27,862 nt of DNA from Dissophora ornata (lineage: Eukaryota; Mortierellomycota; Mortierellomycetes; Mortierellales; Mortierellaceae). Under the pieces are notes generated by a model, which searched no databases, was not told the DNA's origin, and was given only the letters and a program-made list of their open reading frames with translations. A program made the position numbers and the translations under genes. The stretch spans positions 1 through 27,862 of the forward strand of contig MU616993.1 of assembly GCA_025201705.1 (NCBI GenBank), given 5' to 3'. Of the stretch, positions 1 through 11,660 are shown piece after piece. Within the stretch, counting starts at the first letter, position 1; the number at the start of each line of letters is the position of its first letter.

Positions 1-38
1 TAGGCAAAAAAAAAAAAAAAGACATGCGAAAAAGGGAA

Positions 39-64
39 CACTTGGCAACAGCATTCGCCAAGTG
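39..64. repeat. Perfect 8-bp inverted repeat with 10-nt loop
   Basis: CACTTGGC at 39-46 and GCCAAGTG at 57-64 are exact reverse complements around a 10-nt loop. No gene association can be seen inside the window. Confidence 0.7.
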
Positions 65-99
65 CAAATAGTCTACACGTTTCACTTGTGTAATCAATC

Positions 100-129
100 A
101 TAAACATAAACATAAACACAAACACAAAT
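100..129 (+). repeat. Short hexamer tandem repeat (ATAAAC/ACAAAC)
   Basis: Three ATAAAC units are followed by ACAAAC and ACAAAT, making five imperfect copies of a hexamer in noncoding DNA. Confidence 0.8.
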
Positions 130-323
130 CAAACAAATTCAACATCAGTTCTCGCTGTGCCGCTCATCTGTCTCTTGGCGAATATGCTTGCGCGTGTCAA
201 CAAGCGTATCTGATTCTGTACCCCACAATTTGGCTGCAAGAAAGACCGTGCCCAGCAATTGCGTTTGCAAGCTACTCATATTTTCTTGGCCATCTCATGC
301 TTCCTTTTACCAATTTACAATGT

Positions 324-329
324 TTTATT
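324..329 (-). terminator. poly(A) signal AATAAA for CCT5
   Basis: On the minus strand the sequence reads AATAAA, about 75 nt beyond the CCT5 stop codon. It is the only canonical hexamer close to the end of this gene. Confidence 0.55.
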
Positions 330-403
330 TCGCTTCCAAGCAACCCCATACTTCTTCAGCTATACCCCCAGCACTAGAACTCCATGGTGCACCAGTACTA
401 TCC

Positions 404-2731
404 TTACTCTTGATGGCTCTCAATAATATCGTCTACTTTGAGAATGTGCTTAACAAGCTGCGTTGCAAGCAGGATCTGCTGCCTCTTGGAAATCAGAGGA
501 TCATACACAAACTGCTCCTTCATGTCGTTTGTGCCCTTGTACAGACAGTCAACTCCCAGCCGGCTGTTGTTCTCTGTCACCTGGCGGGACTTGACCTCTG
601 CCAACGTCTCAATCGGTGGCAAACCAGAGTTCTCGGCCAGGGCTAGGGGAACAGCCTCAAGAGCCTCCGCAAATGCACGCATCGCATACTGGTGCACACT
701 CGAAACCTCGTCCGCTGCCTTCGACACCGCCAACGAACACGCAATCTCGGCTGCTCCTCCGCCATACACGACACGGTTATCCCTGACCAAGTTGCGAACA
801 ACACAGATAGCATCATGGAGCGAGCGTTTGGCCTCGTCAATAATCATCTTGTTGCCTCCACGCACAAAGACTGTGACGGCACGCGTATTGGCACACTCCT
901 CAATGACAAGCATGCGGTCCTTGGTCGTTCCAAAGGTCAGCTCGCGAACAATTCCAGCCTTTCCAAGCTTAGTCGCTGCAAGATCTTCGAAGCGAGGAAC
1001 GATACGTCCGTTTGTGGCAATTGCAATCAACTAGTAGCCCAGAGGAGCAGGAGAAACACAGAAAGAAATCGTTAGCATACCCGCGATTTACACGCAAACG
1101 CTCAAGTGTTTGTATTCTTGAAAACGCTCTGCAGGGGCAATAGCAGTGATGTCGTACCTCAATCTCGGGACCTCCAACCCAGCGCACACTGGGAAGCTGG
1201 TTTTGCATCAACAAATGGTTGGCTTCGTCATCGAATCCCCACTGGCAGATAACCAAGTTAGCGCCGGTGTCCTTGACCTGCTTGATCATCTGCTCAAACT
1301 TTTCCTTTTCGTATGCTTGCAGCTTCTTGTACTCCTCAACTGACGTGATATCCAACTTGTGCTTGGTCTTGGGCTTTGGTGGCTCAAATGCGCATGTCAG
1401 AATGGCAATCTTGGCATCTTTGACCTCACGAGGCATTTGGGGGTGAGAAAAGTCTTTGTCGATGACTACTCCCTTGACCAAAACAGTGTCTGCCAGGGAT
1501 CCTCCAACCTTGCCGTCCACCTTGATCAACTCGAAATCAACATCCTTGCGCTCAAGATCAGCCACCTGAAGAACCGCATCGACAGCAATCTTGGCGTACT
1601 GATCGTGGCATTTTGAGACACTATCATGATATCAAACCAAGGGCCAAAGGTAGTATCGTCAGCTACAGTGAAAATCGCCATTAAGCATAGCCAGTTGCTG
1701 ATGACATGAGGATAATAGAATTCCTGATGCATTGTCCTTACATCTTGCTACCCAAACTGGTCTTGGCAGTCTTGTACAGATTCACGGTGTTCTCTCTGGA
1801 AAATTCGACAGTATCAGAGATCTTGTCGAGATGCGCGACAGCAATTTTACAAGCGCGCTCAAAGCCATCGGCAATTCGGATAGGGTGAATGCCGCGATCC
1901 AACAAATGTTCTGCCTGCTCCAAGAGAGATCCAGCCATAACTAAGCAAATCGACACCAAAAAAAAATGATTGCAACAACGTCAAAGAGCTGTCCGTACAA
2001 AAACCAATGTTGAAAACGACGATCTGGTATCATCTATGAGTATTCAACATACCAACAACGCCGGTGGTCCCGTCACCAATCTCATCATCCTGCGACTTTG
2101 ACAACTGAACCAACAGCTTTGCAACTTGATGCTGCACTTCCATCTGATCCAAAATCGTGGCACCGTCGTTGGTAATAGTAATTTCACCGTCGGGTGAAAT
2201 CAAGATCTTATCGAGGCCTATGTGTTTTATTGAGTGTACAAAAGCGTCACGCGAATAAGGTGCATTAGGAGATCATTCATGGCGGTACACACAAAGATCG
2301 ATCTGTCAAGTGAATAGACGTACCGCGAGGGCCAAGCGACGTCTTCAGGATATTGGCAACAGTCTTCGCAGCAAGGATATGAGACTATGATGGTAAATCA
2401 AATAAAGTAGCATGCGCAGAGTCAGATCACACATCACTGGAAGCTGTTCCTTTTGGCAGGTGTTTAACGCCACCAAGAGTGTCCCTCCTGGTTGCATTCG
2501 CAATTGAGGATCCCGAATTGTATAGGAGATACTCCAGTACGCCGCCGACATCGCGATTCGTCCCCTTCTGATACGACTTCGGGCTCCCGTGGTGTATAAG
2601 GCGTTGCACACTCTAGGCTTTACCTTCTGTGCCTCGATGCCGCTCAACCTAGACTTTTTCTGTTGCTCTCTGAGGATGATGAAGGGGCGACCATATTCGT
2701 CCTGGGCATACACAGCATTCATTCCCTCCAT
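404..2731 (-). CDS. CCT5: T-complex protein 1 subunit epsilon (CCT5), six exons
   Basis: This gene encodes one of the eight subunits of the cytosolic CCT/TRiC group II chaperonin ring, which folds actin, tubulin and other proteins using ATP. Exons on the minus strand are 2624-2731, 2324-2384, 2053-2217, 1742-1940, 1158-1620 and 404-1030, giving 1623 nt and 540 residues, close to the 541 of the human subunit. All five introns (239, 106, 112, 121 and 127 bp) have GT..AG ends, and phases agree at every junction. Family motifs seen are TNDGATI (about residues 72-78), GDGTTGVV in the ATP site (104-111), [62 protein letters not shown] and VYGGGAAEI. The start at 2731 matches the family N-terminus (DEYGRPF at about 11-17). 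The 288-bp gap to the upstream gene on the same strand contains a TCACGTGA palindrome. Identity is near certain; exon edges are inferred. Confidence 0.96.
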
Positions 2732-2878
2732 GGTGTAGTTTACTGGAGCAGTGTCGTGGGGAAGAAGAAAGGAAATGAAATGGAGGACTGATGGCGCGGC
2801 AGCTGTGTCAGGACCTCTGACTTTTGGTCTACAGATCTTTTGGCTGATCTTCTTTCGTGTTCTTTGAGTCTAGCATAA

Positions 2879-2886
2879 TCACGTGA
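2879..2886. promoter_or_regulatory. TCACGTGA palindromic E-box upstream of CCT5
   Basis: A palindromic TCACGTGA lies about 150 bp upstream of the CCT5 start codon. It matches the CACGTG core bound by fungal bHLH factors of the Cbf1/CPF1 type. The same TCACGTG heptamer occurs upstream of RPS23 (4815-4821). Regulatory function is inferred from sequence alone. Confidence 0.35.
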
Positions 2887-2974
2887 GTAGTTTGCCCTGC
2901 TGTAAATCGGGAGAGCAGCTCTACTTAAGGGTGGTCCACACACTCGCCACTGGTATTTGCAACTGTAAATCGGA

Positions 2975-2980
2975 TTTATT
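2975..2980 (-). terminator. poly(A) signal AATAAA for the AIF-like gene
   Basis: AATAAA on the minus strand lies about 40 nt past the stop of the oxidoreductase gene. It therefore falls within the 288 bp that must also carry the CCT5 promoter. Confidence 0.5.
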
Positions 2981-3019
2981 GTATTGGATTAATGATTATT
3001 GTAATATGATCTTGACGAT

Positions 3020-4290
3020 CTAGAAATTCATGTCAGAGGTGGCCGTTCCAATCATGAGGTCCTTGGACTTGACAAGCTTCGAGAAAAAGTTGGAGAAGCG
3101 AGTTCCAAAGAGAGGCAGGCTAACCACGCCAGTGGTAGGACCAGTAGCGAGACACATGATCGCTGGGGGCAAGGATCCTTGTGCGAGCTTGGCTGGCTTC
3201 TTTTTCTCGCGCGCGTTGATCAAGGCAAGGATGTTCTTGGCAGCTGCGGGTGCAGAGAACGAGCATGCCGCGGCTGTGGGCACCTTTGCAAAGTCAGAGC
3301 AGTCGCCGATGGCAAAGATGTTGTCAAATCCAATGACCTGCAACGTCTTTTCGACCTTGATGGTATGCGTGTTTTTGTTGATAATCGTCTGAACATCGAA
3401 TGTTAGGTCTCCAGCAGGCTTCAAGGTCGACATGTATGATGTATCGACGGTGATACCAACAGACAAGAATTGCATGTCAGATTCAATGACCTCGCCAGAG
3501 CTGAGGCGGATGGTTCGGGGAGCGACCTGAATAGCATGGTCGCGGTCCAAACCCTCGATTGTGGCGTTTTCGTTGAGTACTACTTGCACACCCAGGTCTT
3601 TGAGATGGGTCAGCGCATGTGACTTGAAGTTATCAGCATACCCCTTGTAGTCGACTAAAGTCGAGGTGCTATGGAGGATGGTAACGTTCTTTTCGGGGAA
3701 TGCACTCTTGATCTCGCCGGCGAGCTCCACGCCGCAGGCACCTCCGCCGACAACGACAATATTGCTTGACTTTTTCAGATCGGCGCGGGCTTGGTTGGTG
3801 ATGGCCTTGGCCTCTTGCGAAGAGTCGACGTTGAATTTAGCAGGGGATGGGTTGCTTGAGCCGGTGCAAAGGGCCAGGTAATCGAAGGATACGGACTCGC
3901 CTGAGGCAAGGACGATGTGATCATTGTGAACCTCAACGAGTTTGCCCTGGACGATACTGTGCTTTGAGTTCTTTGGGAACAGCTTTGTGTATGGTATCCA
4001 GGCCTTCTCGCCGTACTCTTCATTGACCAAAGCGCGGAATGCGCCCAGAGAGTGATGTCTCGCGTCGCGCCTGGATGGACATGCAAGAAAGAGAAGATAT
4101 GTGTCAATAGTCTGATTGGAGGAAGACAGAGTTTATGGCTGTTGAAAGAGTGGTGCAGGAATGAATCAACGTACCTCTCAATCAAGGTAATCTGTATGTT
4201 TTTGTCGCTGGAGAGAAGGGTCTTGATGGCAGTGATTCCGGCGAAGGAGCCACCGACGATAACGACCTTGACAGGGTTTGTGGAAGCCAT
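3020..4290 (-). CDS. AIF/FSP1-like FAD- and NAD(P)H-dependent oxidoreductase, two exons
   Basis: This is a pyridine nucleotide-disulfide oxidoreductase-fold flavoprotein of the AIFM2/FSP1 (AMID) type. Known members pass electrons from NAD(P)H through FAD to quinones. Exons are 4175-4290 and 3020-4070 (1167 nt, 388 residues), separated by a 104-bp intron with a GTACGT donor. Residues 9-18 carry the N-terminal FAD dinucleotide motif (VVIVGGSFAG). Residues 143-157 carry the NAD(P)-binding motif (NIVVVGGGACGVELA). IFAIGD at 290-295 is the C-terminal FAD-contact motif. RHHSLGAFRALV spans the region just after the splice. There is no obvious signal peptide, membrane anchor or N-myristoylation glycine at position 2, unlike mammalian FSP1, so the protein is probably soluble. 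It is divergent from RPS23 and sits in tandem upstream of CCT5. The exact substrate is unknown; other class members such as NDH-2-like enzymes cannot be excluded. Confidence 0.9.
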
Positions 4291-4360
4291 AGTGAGCGTG
4301 GTTGGGATGGTAAGGAGTGTTTGTGAAGAAAAGAAGTGTTGCACCGCGATGTTCGAGGCA

Positions 4361-4368
4361 TTTTTATA
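4361..4368 (-). promoter_or_regulatory. TATA box for the AIF-like gene
   Basis: TATAAAAA on the minus strand lies 71-78 nt upstream of the start codon at 4290. The spacing would allow a short 5' UTR of roughly 40 nt. Confidence 0.5.
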
Positions 4369-4814
4369 CGGAAAATATTAATAAGAAATAGCTTTCTTCA
4401 CCCAAACATGAATAAGGACCTTGGTAGATGGATGGGTTACAAACAAGTTTTTGTGAGGCTCTCACAACAGGTTTAAGACAACAGCTTTTTTTTTTTATTA
4501 CGAAAATACGCAATATGATTGGCCAGTAGTGTTACAACGCACACAAACCGACTGAAGCCACAACGCGACACGCAATCTGCTTGCAAAGCAAAAGAAGAAA
4601 GCCACTACGGGGGCTCGATCACACCCAATGCTCACAGCAACTCCTGCCGTTCACAAGAAGGTCGGTCTTGGTCTAGACAATTGAGCATGCAGACAAAAAG
4701 ATCCCGTGCGTTTGATGCTCAATACAGGGAGGGACGGTTGCAAGCCAATGTGCACGGCATTTGTAACGAAATATTCACAGGAATAATGGACTACATTGCT
4801 CGAAAAATTTCCAG

Positions 4815-4821
4815 TCACGTG
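4815..4821. promoter_or_regulatory. TCACGTG element upstream of RPS23
   Basis: The heptamer TCACGTG lies about 75 nt upstream of the RPS23 start codon and matches the core of the palindrome upstream of CCT5. A role for a Cbf1-like bHLH factor is inferred only. Confidence 0.3.
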
Positions 4822-4894
4822 CTTCCCGTAAACGCAGGTTAAACAGAAGGTCTTTCGCGGGTAGCATTTGCTCCTTCTTTTCAATCGATTCAAA

Positions 4895-6380
<1,486 letters not shown>

Positions 6381-6737
6381 ATATGCGATAGCGTTTTGTT
6401 GCTATGCTACACCTGGGAGTGTAGTTGTACGAAATCCACAAATAAATCGATATCAAAGAGTCGCGGACTACCTGATCGTGCCCAGCTGGTTGGCGTTGTG
6501 TCTTTGAGATGGCGATGGTTAGAGATCGAAAGGATTAGTTTGTTTGTCTATAAAGATATCGATAAGCTTAGACCGTGGAAAAAACGATACTGTGTCCGGG
6601 TGCAGTTTGCTTAACTGTCTGGCCACGACCAGGAAACGCAGAGATATGGTATTTTTACTATAGATTTTCTTGGATACCTGTTGTTCCTGGATGGTCTTCA
6701 TGAATCATGTTGCCTTTGCCAAACGTCTTCAGTAGGA
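6381..6737. other. RPS23 3' UTR and TilS-like promoter, no gene
   Basis: These 357 bp separate two genes on the plus strand. They hold the RPS23 poly(A) signal at 6441 and presumably the promoter of the TilS-like gene. Short open frames here show no domain features. Confidence 0.5.
6441..6446 (+). terminator. poly(A) signal AATAAA for RPS23
   Basis: AATAAA lies about 60 nt downstream of the RPS23 stop codon, on the coding strand. Confidence 0.6.
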
Positions 6738-9007
6738 ATGGATTTCCAAAGAAAGCGAGGAGAGGCCGATGCTGTCTTTTCAAAGCTTCTGGGACCCAAA
6801 GGTGAGTATTCGCGTGCCTGATTATTGCGCACTGACTTGATTTTTGTCGCGGCCAAAATCGCCGTCTCTTTCAGCGCAACTGATCATTGACAATGTCATG
6901 AGATTCCCTCGAGCCACAGGACCCGCCATCACCGCCAAGGAGTTTGCGCAGTGGCTCGCACCTTTCCAGAACCAATGCCGTCCACGGAGTGCCCGACTTT
7001 CCTCGCCTCATCTCTCTGACACACCGTGGCAAAAGATTGCGAATGAAGAACGATCGAGCACGAATCACACAGCAGCCACGGAGGAGAGACAGGGTCTTCA
7101 GGACATCGGTATTGCTGTCTCTGGAGGTGTTGATAGCATGGCTCTTGTGACCCTGCTGTCCCGACACTATGGATATCTGAATGCCGACGGCAGCAACAGC
7201 TCTCGGGAGACGAGGCTTCATGCGCTTATTGTGGACCACAAACTGAGAGACAACAGCACTGAGGAAGCAGCGTTTGTCGCACAACAAGTTCAAAAGATGA
7301 GTAAGTCGCAACAACCTTCAGTCTCAAGAGCAGGAATATAATTTCTGAAGGCTTTATACTAATCGAAACAGCTCATGTTCTCTGGTAGATGTCACACCCC
7401 ATGTCCTTACGCTATCATGGTCAAGCAACAATATCAGTGGCAATGAGGGCATTAACCTAAGCACCATCATGCGGAAACCTGACAGGATCCACCTCGAAAC
7501 ACAGGCGCGCCTGCAGCGATACAAGGCCATTGCACAGCAATGCCATGCCCTTCAAATCCGGGATCTCTTTGTAGGACATCATGCGGGAGACCAGGTCGAG
7601 ACAGTGCTTTTTCGGTTCTCTAGGGCAAGTGGGGTTGATGGTTTGGCTGGAATTCAGAATATGGCGCCTCTCGGTGTCGTGAACGTTGCTGAAGCATTGG
7701 ATATCAGAGTGCTCCGACCGCTACTGAACGTGTCAAAGGTATATACATTGCAGTAGCAGCTGAATGGTGATGTGGAAAATCCGTCAGGATGAATCGCAGA
7801 CTCTCAAACGCATTTGTTGTAGGGGCGACTAAGGGCGACTTGTGAAGAGGCAAGCACGCAGTGGGTAGAGGATCCTTCGAACCGATCTTTAGACTATCAG
7901 CGGAATGTGATCCGACACTATCAGCAGGACATTGATATGCTTGTGGACCAAGATCCCCAGTCATGCCTGTACCCACTATCCACAGCAGCCTTACTGTCGT
8001 TTCGGGAGCGGATGGATCAGCATCGTCGATTTGCGTGGGATCAAGTAAAGCCTTGGCTACAGAATATCCGATTTGATTCCGACAACGGTGTCTGTCACCT
8101 AAAACTACAGGCTCCAGGAACGACATTCTCGGCAGCACTGGCGAATATGGATTGGCTACACGAGTCCCAGAATCATGTTGCGACACGGTTGCTGTCCTAT
8201 TTGGTGCGCTGGGTGAGCTGCAAGGATCATGCTCCCCGGCTAGAGGACATTCAGATGTTACTAAAGCAGTTACGAAAGTCTGCCCTTATATCATCTGAAC
8301 CCCCAACCTTGACCGAGGAAGCTGCTATTGAGGACGATATTGTCAGCAGCTCAACAGTCTACAGAAGGAAAAGGACACGCGCGTCAAAAAATCACTCGGG
8401 TCCAGAGCAAACGCCACAAACCCCAGAGGTCAATCACGCCACCCAAGTTCACTCGTCTTCACGACAGCTTGTGAATATCGCAGGCGTTTTATTTTCTCCT
8501 CCACGAACAACAAAAGGCATCCCAGACCACTGGACGCTTTCTCGACAACCCATGTCCCACACTGAACGATTGGCAGCGTCTATAAAAATCACTTGCGACA
8601 AAGAGGCTGGCCGGGAAGGAACGATGGATTTGCTGTGGGACCAGCGATTCTTTATCAGGATCAGTGACGACCCCATTGCGTCGGATGAGCTCTTTGTTCG
8701 GCCGTTGACAGCGAGTGATGTCCCAGAACTCCGTCAACTATTCGAAACGCAGGGACAACATGAACGAGCATGTATAGAAAGATTAAAAGACTGGATGGCG
8801 GAGGTGCCAGGGAACGCCAGGTTCACAATCCCCGTGATCTACAAAAAGGGTCAGCAGCGTTTGATCGAATCAAAGTCGAATAAGAAGCGCCAATCCTTAG
8901 AAACTATCGTCTCTCTACCAACCTTGGGTATTCATCTACATCCATCCAGTTTCGCCATCAAAAGCTGGTTCAAGTCTAGAACTCCAATCGATGACTATAA
9001 AATATAA
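6738..9007 (+). CDS. tRNA(Ile)-lysidine synthase (TilS-like), four exons
   Basis: The product belongs to the PP-loop N-type ATP pyrophosphatase family and resembles TilS, which converts the wobble C of tRNA-Ile(CAU) to lysidine. In fungi the mitochondrial tRNA is the likely substrate. Exons are 6738-6801, 6875-7300, 7389-7738 and 7823-9007 (2025 nt, 674 residues), with introns of 73, 88 and 84 bp in matching phase. The PP-loop motif SGGVDSM lies at about residues 104-110. It is followed by HALIVDHKLR, by RDLFVGHHAGDQVETVLFRFSRASGVDGLAG (the HH..DQ.ET active-site signature), by RVLRPLL, and after the last splice by WVEDPSN....RN..R, a classic TilS motif. The chain is much longer than bacterial TilS (about 430 residues): about 100 residues precede the PP-loop and a divergent region follows the core. 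No strong mitochondrial presequence is visible. The gene lies downstream of RPS23 and converges on the GH17 gene. Confidence 0.9.
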
Positions 9008-9047
9008 CTCACAGGGGCTCCGGCTCCAATGGCTATTTCTGATATGT

Positions 9048-9053
9048 TTTATT
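9048..9053 (-). terminator. Possible poly(A) signal for the GH17 gene
   Basis: AATAAA on the minus strand begins only a few nt beyond the GH17 stop codon. The position is unusually close, so its use is uncertain. Confidence 0.3.
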
Positions 9054-9056
9054 AGA

Positions 9057-11660
9057 TTATGGTACTGGGCAGTTGGGAACCTTGATCTTGAGGTTTCCAT
9101 CCTTATCAAATATACCCCAGTAAGGCTCAACAGGGACCAGGGGATCTATCTTCCAGGGCTCGTCCTTGAACTCGAACCAGTAATCTGTATCAACAACCCA
9201 AATAAAACAATACAACGTTAGAAAACAGCTTGAAGGTTGAGGCAAAACGACTAGATACTCCGTAGCATAAAAAAGAAAGAATGAAAGAGAGAGAGAGATA
9301 ACTTACAGGGAACGCCGGCAGCGTTGGCTTGGCAAATAAAAGTATCGATCAGAGTCTGCATGTTGGCCAGACCAGGGACCGCCGAGGGTGCGTATACTGA
9401 AGTAGCGGGGGCTGAAGGCCAACCGACTTCGGAAATCGCGCCCTTGATTCCAGCCTTGGTCGGGTTCGCCAAGATAGTGTCGTTGTACTGTCCAAGCGTC
9501 CAGGCGGCTGCATCCGATACCTGCGTACCCGCAAAATAGGGATGCAAATTGCCCTCCAGCTGGTCCGAAACCGAAGCCAGGGTTGAGTTCAGATTGTTTC
9601 CAATGTCAGATGTGAAGACAGGGATGGCCTTGCCGTACCGGGCCTGGAAATTAGTTCGGATTGTGGCCATGAGACTCGCCAAGGAGGTCAGGTTCATTTC
9701 CTGACGGAATAGAACTTCGTTACCGACACTAATACCCTGGACCATATCGGTGCCATATGTATCTAGGACTTTGAACAGTGTGTCGTACTGGCGCTGGTAG
9801 GTTGTCGGATCCTTGTCAACCCAGACAGTTAGGACTACCTTCATGGTGCTGTTGAGGTTCAGAGCCTGGATAGCTTGGAAGGTCAGGGCGGCTTGATCGC
9901 AGTCCATGCCGTAGAGACGGATCCTGTTCGTAAGCTGGGACATGAGAATAACATCGTCGACGACATTCTGGAGCGTTGCACCGCACCAGGGCATGAGCGA
10001 CTTGGCAGGGTTGTAGTCGATACCGTAGAAGGACTTGTAAAGGTTCGGGTTTGGAGTGAACTGTGTGATCGGTGGAGTTGCAGCTTGAGGCTTGTCCGGG
10101 TTTCTATTCACGGACGATGGAGGAGTACAAGAAATATCTGGGTTAGGCAAAACATTCACGCGACGAGGGACTCAAAAATAGCGCAGAATGGATCAGACAG
10201 CAGACAGCAAGGACAGAAAAACAAGGAGGAACGTACGTTGGCTGAGCAAGGCCGTCGATCTTGCCTCTGCGCGTAACGAATCCAAGGACGATTCCGGCTA
10301 TAACACCAATGAACGCAAGGATACCGACCACACAGCAAATGCTACGCCACTTGCGACTCGTCTTGCTCTTGCTCTTGAGCCATTCGCTCTTCTCGAGGTA
10401 TATCCCGTTCGTCAGGTCCGAATCCGAAGATATGTAACTCTCATTCTTCTGGCTCTGCGACACCATCGCTGCCGAGACGAGTCCCCTCTTCTTGGAGCCC
10501 TTGATTGAACCTTCATTGATCCTGACCTGTACATGCTTTGGCAAAGATGCTACCATATACCGCTCTCCCATTGCGTTCAGCTCAATGCCACTACCTGCAA
10601 CCGACGACGAAATAGAGTTGCGACGCGAGGATTTTGAAGATTGGCGACCTGAGGAGGCGAAACCAGGCTTGGGTCTTGCCAACCCCATATCGCTCTCATC
10701 ATCGTCATCGTCCTTGCTCAGAGCGTCATACAGGTCCTCTCGACTTCTAATCGACTCAGAACTTGCCAGAACAGAGTGGTGGGTCATAATAGGCGCGCTT
10801 AAGCCAAAGCTTGAAATTTTGGAAACTCCAGAATCATTACTATGTGTCGACCCTGGAATGGCGGACTGGGGGCGAGGAGGGCGAAGAGACGAAGCCGATG
10901 ACGGACCGGCCAGAGCACGCTGGCGTGATGCTTCCTTTAGCCGGGCATCTACCGCTGCAAGGACACTGGGGGCCAGCACTGGCGAATTGTCGGGGAAGTA
11001 GCAAATAGAGTCCGGCCGGAGGGCTGCAGGTGGCGAATACTGGTTATAGGGACGGCTCGCAACATTATTGTTCGCACTGCTGAAGGAAGAATTAGGTGCA
11101 AGGCGTTGTGATTGCTGCTGATACTGATGTGACATAACCGACCCTTGAGTGATCGTCGAAGGATTCGGCGAAGGTGACCTTGACGAGAAGCCCTCTGAAA
11201 GAACAGCGGACGCACGGCTCGAAGTCGTAGGCGAGGGGTGATGGATGACTGGCATATTAATGGGCGTCGATTGAACTTCGTTTGGCCGAAGCCATACTCT
11301 ATTTTGGTCCAGCAAAACCCTTCCTGGGAGAATCTCCTTATTCAAGTCTGCCGATTCTGGGTCAGAGCTACTTTTGTTGATATTGCCAAGCGATGGTAAA
11401 TATGCCTTGGCGATGGCATGGCCAGGGTCGGAACGAGTCGAGGGCCGATGAGACGTGAGTGGCGGGCCTCGCTTGAACACCATTTCCTCTCCTGGCGTCA
11501 CCGGCATATGTGATACACTGTCAACGTCATGTGTTCTATCGGTGGTGAACTTTGGATAGTTGCTGCTACCGCTGGATGAGGTTGAGTCTAGAGGGTGGGC
11601 GAATGGTGAAATATGCATAGAGTGGTCTGCTGCTGTGGGGGAGCTGGGTGAAGAAGACAT
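9057..11660 (-). CDS. Type II membrane GH17 endo-1,3-beta-glucanase (btgC-like), three exons
   Basis: This is a glycoside hydrolase family 17 enzyme with a long cytosolic N-terminus, as in Aspergillus btgC, acting on wall beta-1,3-glucan outside the plasma membrane. Exons are 10237-11660, 9307-10103 and 9057-9184 (2349 nt, 782 residues). Residues 1-435 are Ser/Pro-rich and low complexity. Residues 441-462 form one hydrophobic segment, followed by RRGK and then a short Pro/Thr linker. The catalytic domain starts near FYGIDYNP (about 500). GISVGNEVLF carries the acid/base Glu (about 604), SEVGWPS the nucleophile Glu (about 700), and YYWFEFKDEPWK spans the last splice. The 133-bp intron 10104-10236 was chosen because its GTACGT donor and AATAG acceptor restore phase 2; acceptors nearer the branch-like CTAAC are out of phase. 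The start at 11660 is the first ATG in a frame that stays open, without an ATG, back to 11837, so a longer N-terminus through an unseen exon is possible. Confidence 0.88.
9201..9206 (+). terminator. Possible poly(A) signal for the TilS-like gene
   Basis: AATAAA on the plus strand lies about 195 nt beyond the TilS-like stop and inside the last intron of the oppositely oriented GH17 gene. If used, the two mRNAs overlap at their 3' ends. Confidence 0.35.

Larger units (their letters stand above)
1..403. other. Downstream flank of CCT5, no gene seen
   Basis: This stretch holds the CCT5 3' UTR (with the poly(A) signal near 324) and the edge of the window. It contains an A-rich tract at 7-20, a perfect 8-bp inverted repeat at 39-64 and an ATAAAC/ACAAAC hexamer run at 100-129. 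A 152-codon open frame on the plus strand from 188 runs antisense into CCT5 exon 6 and has no family resemblance, so I do not call it. Confidence 0.5.
4291..4894. promoter_or_regulatory. Divergent promoter region between the AIF-like gene and RPS23
   Basis: About 600 bp separate two divergent start codons. A TATAAAAA box reading on the minus strand (4361-4368) lies roughly 75 nt upstream of the AIF-like start. On the RPS23 side there is a TCACGTG heptamer at 4815-4821 and a pyrimidine tract (CTCCTTCTTTTC, 4871-4882) just before the ATG, resembling the pyrimidine-rich transcription starts of ribosomal protein genes. A 107-codon plus-strand frame at 4519-4842 has no recognisable domain and is not called. 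Confidence 0.55.

Noticed and set aside
438..1034. 198-codon plus-strand frame over CCT5
   Set aside because: It lies antisense to the conserved last CCT5 exon and mirrors its codon structure; it shows no domain features.
4519..4842. 107-codon frame upstream of RPS23
   Set aside because: It covers the ribosomal protein promoter with no domain features or plausible splicing; judged a chance frame.
10104..10170. Alternative acceptors for the GH17 membrane-linker intron (near 10138 and 10171)
   Set aside because: Both give a reading-frame phase that does not match the GTACGT donor at 10236; the acceptor before 10103 is in phase.
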